Both the position numbers and the translations under genes were made by a program. Shown one piece after another: positions 1 through 4,132 of a DNA stretch of 5,299 nt (position 1 is its first letter; the number at the start of each line of letters is the position of its first letter). The stretch lies in NCBI GenBank assembly GCA_039815505.1, contig JBCBZE010000252.1, positions 1 to 5,299 on the forward strand. The letters run 5' to 3'. This DNA is from CANLWN01 sp039815505. GTDB lineage: Bacteria > Bacteroidota > Bacteroidia > Flavobacteriales > Flavobacteriaceae. The notes below the pieces were generated by a model. That model did no database searches and was not told where the DNA came from. It saw only the letters and a program-made list of their open reading frames with translations.

Positions 1-971
1 ATTTCTATGGCTTCCCCTTCCATTAAAAGGGTAACGGAAGTCTTTTTACAGATATTCTGGTGATTGGTAGCAATGTTCCTGAACCGGGTCTCCAAATACA
101 GGTCGTTGACGCGAAGGTCCCCAAACTCGTTCACATAACGAAAATTCGTTCTAAAAGAGGTACGGTCAGGGTCAATGCCGTTACGTTTTAATAGTTCTGG
201 GCCAATGGTGATCTTACCCAATTTGGTGATGGAGGAATCATTAAAATATAAGGTTTTTTCGGAACTCTCTAACTTGGCTTTCCATCCTTCGGACGTGATG
301 AGTACACCATGTTCCTTAACCACTTGGTCCTGCACTACCAGTTTGGCCATAAAGTATCCAGGGTCATAATATATGGAGGTGGCCAGCGAATCCTTAGGGG
401 AGACCGTTTGTCTTTTTCTTTTATCCCAACTCTGCTGAATCTCCATTTTGGTGCCAGCGGGAAGGTTACGGGCCCGATATTCAAAAATAACGGTATTGGG
501 CAATCCCTTCGTTACCGCTCTACTGGTAAAATAAAAATCATCGGGGTTCAATTTTTGCGTCTTGGACCTATTGGATAAAACCACTATTAGGATCAACATA
601 AAAACCGCTCCAGAGACGAAAACCAGGGTAGGCCTAGACCTAAAGACCGACCAAGGTATCCTTGAAGGTTTTTTAATCACTTTTCCTCCCCAAGCTTTTC
701 TTGCCTGTCTAGTCGTGACAAATTCCCTGAAATCGGCATACCCCTGAAACTGCGAAAGCGTGTTTAAGGTTGCGGCACTCGGTTTGGACTCATATTTTAT
801 TCGGCCCCAAACCCTTTTTAAGGTATTACTGCTGACGGGCATTTTGGTACGTTCAAAAATAAGCTCGGTCAACTTATCAAAATCATAGGAGGACCACTGC
901 GAAGACTCGCCCCATTGCAGTTGTTCCTCTATGGCCATTAGGAGGGCATTTATGTTTTTAGAATCGTCCAT
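1..971 (-). CDS. Membrane-anchored PKD-like-domain protein, C-terminus cut off by window edge
   Basis: The reading frame is open from ATG at 971 to the left edge, giving 323 codons with no stop, so the C-terminus lies outside the window. Residues 1-90 are soluble and rich in predicted helix (a Trp/Leu-rich region around LTELIFERTK and TLKRVWGRIKYE), somewhat like a small winged-helix or DNA-binding-type domain, but this is not certain. A basic stretch (about 91-113) precedes a single hydrophobic helix at about 114-133 (PTLVFVSGAVFMLILIVVL), followed by a basic residue. Residues about 155-230 look like a PKD/Ig-like beta domain (NTVIFEYRARNL, then IYYDPGYFMAKLVV, an aromatic-Pro-Gly-Tyr pattern typical of PKD folds). 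The rest resembles a beta-rich extracytoplasmic region. Family members are recognisable in Bacteroidota, but I know no established function. It is divergent from the secreted ConA-like gene at 1095, so a surface or signalling role linked to that protein is possible. No in-frame ATG exists just upstream of 971. Confidence 0.75.
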   Translation of the reverse strand, partial: MDDSKNINALLMAIEEQLQWGESSQWSSYDFDKLTELIFERTKMPVSSNTLKRVWGRIKYESKPSAATLNTLSQFQGYADFREFVTTRQARKAWGGKVIKKPSRIPWSVFRSRPTLVFVSGAVFMLILIVVLSNRSKTQKLNPDDFYFTSRAVTKGLPNTVIFEYRARNLPAGTKMEIQQSWDKRKRQTVSPKDSLATSIYYDPGYFMAKLVVQDQVVKEHGVLITSEGWKAKLESSEKTLYFNDSSITKLGKITIGPELLKRNGIDPDRTSFRTNFRYVNEFGDLRVNDLYLETRFRNIATNHQNICKKTSVTLLMEGEAIE

Positions 972-1002
972 TTCCAATGTCTTATCACGGTATGTATGCG
1001 AT

Positions 1003-1041
1003 TGTACGTAATTGTCAGTGCTTTGTACGGTCAGATGTACG
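1003..1041. repeat. Three direct TGTACG repeats in the divergent intergenic region
   Basis: TGTACG occurs at 1003-1008, 1024-1029 and 1036-1041, so unit starts are 21 and 12 bp apart. A related TGTATG is at 993-998. The units lie just upstream of the rightward -7 box and within the predicted leader of the leftward gene. They could be binding sites for a local regulator; the repeat itself is seen, the role is a guess. Confidence 0.4.
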
Positions 1042-1050
1042 CTATACTTT

Positions 1051-1058
1051 TAGTTTTG
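1051..1058 (+). promoter_or_regulatory. Candidate -7 promoter box for the secreted ConA-like gene
   Basis: The bases read TAGTTTTG, matching TAnnTTTG. A start near 1064 would give a leader of about 30 nt before the ATG at 1095. A TTTG occurs at 1022-1025, but its 25-bp spacing is longer than the usual 17-23 bp, so this may be a weak or activator-dependent promoter. The box faces the minus-strand box at 1067-1074 with only 8 bp between them. Confidence 0.4.
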
Positions 1059-1066
1059 TCCTGAAA

Positions 1067-1074
1067 CAAAGATA
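1067..1074 (-). promoter_or_regulatory. Candidate -7 promoter box for the leftward membrane-protein gene
   Basis: On the minus strand these bases read TATCTTTG, a full match to the Bacteroidota -7 consensus TAnnTTTG. It lies about 95 bp upstream of the ATG at 971, and transcription would start near 1061. I see no clear TTG-type -33 element at the usual distance, so the assignment rests on the -7 box alone. Confidence 0.4.
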
Positions 1075-1094
1075 CATAGTAATAAAAATAGAAT

Positions 1095-2183
1095 ATGATG
1101 AAAGTAAGAGGTATGATGATTATAAGTTTCCTTGTCCTAAGCGGCCTTATAAAAGCACAGGAGACCATAAGTGCCGAATTTCAATCGGATGCTTGGGAGA
1201 TACAAGCCAAAAAGCATCAATTTAAAAAGTATAAGGGCCAACAAGCACTGTATTTGGAAAATGGTAAAGCACGATTAAAAAATTCGAGCTTTAAGGAGGG
1301 AATCATTGAATATGATGTTAGTTTTACCGGAAAGCGCAACTTTGTTGGGGTTCATTTCAGGATTCAGGATACACTGAATTATGAGGAATACTATCTAAGG
1401 CCCCATCAATCTGGTAATGAAGATTCCATGCAATACACCCCGGTAATCAATGGAGATGCAGGCTGGCAGCTCTATACCGGTGAAGGGCATTGGGCCGCCT
1501 TTACCTATAGATTTGGGGAATGGATGCATGTAAAACTCATTGTATCCGGCGGACGAATGGATGTCTTCATCGATGATATGGAAACCCCCATACTCCATGT
1601 TGATGGGTTAAAACTAAAACCAACGGCAGGTGCATTGGGCTTTGGCACCTTTTTAGGAGATGCCTATTACGCGAATCTTAGCTATCGGGAATTGGAAAAT
1701 CCTGGTTTGGTTACCACTACTACCAAGACCCGTGTTGCAGAAAAAGGCACCATCCTAGACTGGGAAGTTTCCAACGCCTTTGCTTCCGAAAAAATAAAAT
1801 CTATCCTTGCTTTAAGCGATTTGGACCTTGGGACATATAGAAAAATTAAACCTGAGCCTTCAGGGACCGTAAACCTCTCAACAGTTTCTCCTATAAGTGA
1901 AGCAACCAATACGGTGGTAGCAAGATTCAGTGTGCAATCCGATTCCGATCAAATAAAGGAGCTACAATTCGGTTATAGCGATATAGTAACGGTTTTTGTA
2001 AATGGAACACCCGTATATTCGGGTAATAACAGTTTTAGAACCCGGGATTATCGTTATTTGGGAAGTTTGGGTTATTTTGATGCCATCTACCTAAACTTAA
2101 AAAAGGGTGCCAATGAGATTGCCTTTGCCGTAACCGAGAGAATGGGCGGTTGGGGCATTAAAGCCAAGATGGTCAGAGATTAA
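1095..2183 (+). CDS. Secreted concanavalin A-like (LamG/DUF1080-type) domain protein
   Basis: A 362-aa protein with a Sec signal peptide: MMKVRG, a hydrophobic core (about 7-19, MMIISFLVLSGLI) and a likely signal peptidase I site KA|QE at 21/22. It has no lipobox Cys. Residues about 25-198 have the alternating beta pattern of a concanavalin A-like jelly roll: a YDVSF strand, NFVGVHFRIQD, EEYYLRPHQSG, W-x-A-F, EWMHVKLIVSGGRMDVFIDD and LGFGTFLGDAYYANLSY. The latter resembles the ending of LamG and 3-keto-disaccharide hydrolase (DUF1080)-like folds, which bind or process glycans. After a Thr-rich linker (about 205-215) a second beta-rich domain follows (about 270-360; DIVTVFVNGTPVYSG, then AIYLNLKKGANEIAFAVTE), like a galactose-binding jelly roll. 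I cannot identify catalytic residues, so a carbohydrate-binding or accessory role is as likely as enzymatic activity. ATGs at 1095 and 1098 both keep the signal peptide, as do those at 1113/1116 in shorter form. No Shine-Dalgarno is visible. Confidence 0.85.
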   Translation: MMKVRGMMIISFLVLSGLIKAQETISAEFQSDAWEIQAKKHQFKKYKGQQALYLENGKARLKNSSFKEGIIEYDVSFTGKRNFVGVHFRIQDTLNYEEYYLRPHQSGNEDSMQYTPVINGDAGWQLYTGEGHWAAFTYRFGEWMHVKLIVSGGRMDVFIDDMETPILHVDGLKLKPTAGALGFGTFLGDAYYANLSYRELENPGLVTTTTKTRVAEKGTILDWEVSNAFASEKIKSILALSDLDLGTYRKIKPEPSGTVNLSTVSPISEATNTVVARFSVQSDSDQIKELQFGYSDIVTVFVNGTPVYSGNNSFRTRDYRYLGSLGYFDAIYLNLKKGANEIAFAVTERMGGWGIKAKMVRD

Positions 2184-2197
2184 AAAGGAAACCTTTT
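2183..2197 (+). terminator. Short A/T-rich hairpin directly after the stop codon
   Basis: AAAAGG at 2183-2188 pairs with CCTTTT at 2192-2197 across an AAA loop, ending in a T run. It touches the stop codon of the secreted-protein gene. The stem is short with only two G-C pairs, so it is a weak candidate terminator. On the minus strand the stem ends in a T run too, so it could also serve folE. Confidence 0.3.
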
Positions 2198-2211
2198 CGT
2201 CTTCTTTGACT

Positions 2212-2251
2212 ATATCAAATAAGTACGCCCTACTTGATATTAATAATTTTT
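2212..2251 (+). terminator. Bulged hairpin plus T tract between convergent genes
   Basis: ATATC (2212-2216) and AAGTA (2221-2225) pair with TACTT (2231-2235) and GATAT (2236-2240). This makes a 10-bp stem with a 4-nt bulge on the left side and a CGCCC loop. A T-rich tail with five T (2247-2251) follows on the plus strand. It sits between the convergent secreted-protein gene and folE, where a terminator is expected. The AT-rich stem and bulge make it modest evidence. Confidence 0.4.
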
Positions 2252-2284
2252 ATCCCATTTTATGAGGTTTCAGTACCTTTTATA

Positions 2285-2947
2285 TTAAACGTTGGTGTTT
2301 TTTAGCAGACTATAAAATTCGTTACGCCTGTCTTCATCCGCAAACACCCCTCCGTATTCCAGGGTTGTGGTAGCACTTTCCTTATCTTTGATGCCCCTGG
2401 AAGAAACGCAGAGATGCTTGGCATGGACCAGCACAATAACATCCTTAGTGTCCAAGGTTTCCTGTAAATCTTTCAAAATTTGTAGACAAAGCCGTTCCTG
2501 AACTTGAGGCCTGTGGGCATAGTAATCAACCAATCGATTAATTTTTGAAAGACCCACCACTTTATCTTTGGGAATGTAACCTACATGGGCATGTCCTACA
2601 ATGGGTAAAAAATGATGCTCACAGGAAGAGTCTATGGTAATGTCCTGCTCTACCAGCATTCGCTTATACCCATATGTATTGGGGAACGTGGAGATTTTTG
2701 GTCTGTTTTTGGGGTCCAATCCATAGAACAGCTCCTTGACATACATTTTGGCAAAACGATAAGGCGTTCCCGAAAGGCTTTCATCCGTCAAATCAAGACC
2801 CAGCTCTTCAATTATTTTAGAAAAATGGAATTGGATGTTCTCGATCTTTTCGTCATCGGAATGTTCAAATGCATCTACCCGCAACGGGGTTTTAACCGAT
2901 GTGGCAATATGATTGTCTCCCAGTACTTCTATTTGAGATTTATCCAT
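2285..2947 (-). CDS. folE: GTP cyclohydrolase I (type IA, zinc-dependent)
   Basis: A 220-aa protein of the normal length for FolE. The enzyme converts GTP to 7,8-dihydroneopterin triphosphate, the first step of folate (and biopterin) synthesis, in the cytoplasm as a homodecamer. The family hallmarks are all present: TPYRFAKMY (61-69), DSSCEHHFLPIVG (106-118), GYIPKDKVVGLSKINRLVDY (123-142), HRPQVQERL (145-153) and HLCVSSRG (178-185). The zinc ligands correspond to Cys109, His112 and Cys180, and the catalytic His to His111, matching E. coli C110/H113/C181/H112 with a one-residue shift. Nothing is missing. It follows the MerC-domain gene by 15 bp on the same strand with no promoter box seen between, so it is probably co-transcribed with it from the palindrome-bearing promoter at 3433-3460. 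That would place a zinc enzyme in a metal-regulated operon. The start at 2947 lacks a Shine-Dalgarno, as is usual in this phylum. Confidence 0.97.
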   Translation of the reverse strand: MDKSQIEVLGDNHIATSVKTPLRVDAFEHSDDEKIENIQFHFSKIIEELGLDLTDESLSGTPYRFAKMYVKELFYGLDPKNRPKISTFPNTYGYKRMLVEQDITIDSSCEHHFLPIVGHAHVGYIPKDKVVGLSKINRLVDYYAHRPQVQERLCLQILKDLQETLDTKDVIVLVHAKHLCVSSRGIKDKESATTTLEYGGVFADEDRRNEFYSLLKNTNV

Positions 2948-2962
2948 AAATACAATTTTTAT

Positions 2963-3373
2963 TTATTGATTAGCGCAACAATCATCGTTTTCACAACGGC
3001 AATAGTGGCGATTATAAAAGTGAAGCAAAATCAAACCTGTGGTCGGAAAGTAAATTGCTATCTCCGCCAGATGAACGATTTCAGATTTTTCGTTTAAAAC
3101 AATCAAGGCCAACAGTGTCCAAAGGCACCAAAACGAATACTTTATCCATTGTTTTGAGGTTTTCTTGGCAGACCAAAGTACAGCAAAGAAGGAAATGGTA
3201 AGAAAGAATATATCTATAGTGCCCCACCACCAGGGATGCGATGCTTCCCCTAAGGTCAACCCTGCCTGGGTCACAAAGAGGAACGGTGTTGCCAAGCAGT
3301 GTAAAAAACAAAGACTGCTGGTAATGGCACCGATAATATCTGACTTAGATGTAAGGTTTACCAAGTTGGTCAT
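2963..3373 (-). CDS. MerC-domain small membrane protein with Cys-rich C-terminus
   Basis: A 136-aa inner-membrane protein with about four hydrophobic segments (roughly residues 14-36, 51-68, 79-93, 99-118). The first contains CFLHC (Cys22, His25, Cys26) followed by LATPFLF, the pattern of Bacteroidota proteins assigned to the MerC family. MerC proper brings Hg2+ across the membrane in mercury-resistance operons through paired cysteines. The C-terminal tail is HYCRCENDDCC (His123, Cys125, Cys127, Cys132, Cys133), a likely metal-binding cluster. No merA, merT, merP or merR is in the window, and the neighbours (folE, a His-rich ABC permease) point to zinc or another essential metal rather than mercury; that is inference. 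It is the first gene of a two-gene leftward unit with folE. The ATG at 3373 gives a leader of roughly 54 nt from the predicted promoter. Confidence 0.85.
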   Translation of the reverse strand: MTNLVNLTSKSDIIGAITSSLCFLHCLATPFLFVTQAGLTLGEASHPWWWGTIDIFFLTISFFAVLWSAKKTSKQWIKYSFWCLWTLLALIVLNEKSEIVHLAEIAIYFPTTGLILLHFYNRHYCRCENDDCCANQ

Positions 3374-3432
3374 GAACCGTGTATTTTATGATTACTATGA
3401 TAGAATAACCATGACGTTCGTTAAACAGACAG

Positions 3433-3440
3433 CAAATGTA
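3433..3440 (-). promoter_or_regulatory. Candidate -7 box of the leftward MerC-domain/folE operon
   Basis: Read on the minus strand this is TACATTTG, a match to TAnnTTTG. A TTG at 3460-3458 (minus strand) lies 17 bp upstream, within the spacing reported for Flavobacterium promoters (TTG, 17-23 bp, TAnnTTTG). That TTG is inside the left arm of the palindrome at 3450-3476, so an occupied operator would block this promoter. Confidence 0.55.
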
Positions 3441-3449
3441 TTCAATTTT

Positions 3450-3476
3450 TACAAATGCAACTAAGTTGCATTTGTA
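3450..3476. promoter_or_regulatory. Perfect 13+1+13 bp palindrome, probable Fur/Zur-family operator
   Basis: The left arm TACAAATGCAACT (3450-3462), a central A (3463) and the right arm AGTTGCATTTGTA (3464-3476) form a 27-bp palindrome without mismatch. It lies between two divergent metal-related transcription units. Its inverted TTG motifs occupy the expected -33 positions of the promoters on both sides (17 bp and 16 bp from the -7 boxes). Length, odd symmetry and an AT-rich flank with a TGCAAC/GTTGCA core resemble operators of Fur-superfamily metal repressors such as Zur, but the regulator gene is not in the window and the family assignment is inferred from context. As RNA it could form a hairpin, but with a one-base centre it is better explained as a dimer binding site. 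Confidence 0.7.
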
Positions 3477-3484
3477 TTTTTTTC

Positions 3485-3492
3485 TATTTTTG
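3485..3492 (+). promoter_or_regulatory. Candidate -7 box of the rightward ABC transporter operon
   Basis: The bases read TATTTTTG, matching TAnnTTTG. TTG at 3466-3468, in the right arm of the palindrome, is 16 bp upstream. A start near 3497-3499 leaves only about 7-9 nt before the ATG at 3506, so the message would be almost leaderless. Confidence 0.55.
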
Positions 3493-3505
3493 TGAAAACA
3501 TTCAA

Positions 3506-4132
3506 ATGGTCAATACGTCCAATCTTGCTTATGCCTACGAAAACGGAACAGAGCTAGCGTTTCCCGATATTGGTTTAACCCCGGGGAAACATTTGTTGGT
3601 CATAGGTGCTTCCGGGGTAGGCAAAACTACCTTTTTGCATCTTATGGCAGGGCTCTTACCGCCTTTGAAAGGAACGGTATCCATTAACGGAACGGATTTA
3701 AATTCGCTAACACGTCGCGAAATGGATAAATTTAGAGGAGAAAACATTGGTTTTATCTTCCAACAATACCATTTTATTAAATCCTTGAACGTATCGGACA
3801 ATCTTCGTCTTCGTCAAAGCTTCCCTATAAATAGCAATGACAAAAAAAGAAGACAGGAGCTTGTGAAAAGGTTGGGTCTCGCCAATCACCTGCATAAGAA
3901 CGTTACCGCCTTGAGCCAGGGACAGCGGCAACGACTTTGCATTGCATTGGGGTTGATCCATAGGCCCAAGATCATTTTTGCCGACGAACCCACTTCCAAC
4001 TTGGACGACACCAACTCGGAGAAGGTTATAGAATTGCTCAAGGAAGAAGCCAAAATATGTAAAAGTAGTTTGCTGATCATTACGCATGACCAGCGGGTAA
4101 AGTCTCATTTTCAAAACCATATAATGCTATGA
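3506..4132 (+). CDS. ABC transporter ATP-binding protein, LolD/MacB type
   Basis: A 208-aa single-domain ATPase that would power the permease encoded next. All nucleotide-binding motifs are intact: Walker A GASGVGKT (34-41), Q-loop Gln86 in FIFQQYHF, signature LSQGQ (136-140), Walker B IIFADEP (156-162), D-loop SNLDD and H-loop His194 in IITHD. The FIFQQYHF-x-x-SLNVSDN segment and DEPTSNLD are typical of the LolD/MacB/FtsE-like group, whose partners are FtsX-fold permeases that move substrates mechanically at the periplasmic side. The frame stays open to an ATG at 3455, but that codon lies inside the palindromic operator and upstream of the -7 box. The ATG at 3506 also gives the normal family N-terminus, so it is chosen. 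The stop overlaps the next start (ATGA at 4129-4132), indicating translational coupling. The C-terminus is short after the H-loop (14 residues). Confidence 0.93.
   Translation: MVNTSNLAYAYENGTELAFPDIGLTPGKHLLVIGASGVGKTTFLHLMAGLLPPLKGTVSINGTDLNSLTRREMDKFRGENIGFIFQQYHFIKSLNVSDNLRLRQSFPINSNDKKRRQELVKRLGLANHLHKNVTALSQGQRQRLCIALGLIHRPKIIFADEPTSNLDDTNSEKVIELLKEEAKICKSSLLIITHDQRVKSHFQNHIML

Noticed and set aside
175..747. Small plus-strand open frames opposite the left-edge gene
   Set aside because: They are antisense to a continuous 323-codon minus-strand frame with a membrane helix and a PKD-like domain.
2612..3097. Plus-strand open frame opposite folE and the MerC-domain gene
   Set aside because: It is antisense to two well-supported genes, shows no family-like features, and crosses the folE start.
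2963..3373. Mercury-resistance operon
   Set aside because: Only a MerC-type domain is present; no merR, merT, merP or merA is seen, and the co-directional neighbour is folE.
3450..3476. Palindrome as a transcription terminator
   Set aside because: A poly-T tract follows on the plus side, but the site lies between two divergent starts, has only one base at its centre, and no upstream plus-strand gene ends there.
3455..3505. N-terminal extension of the ABC ATPase from ATG 3455
   Set aside because: It overlaps the palindromic operator and the -7 box, and the added residues do not fit the family's N-terminus.
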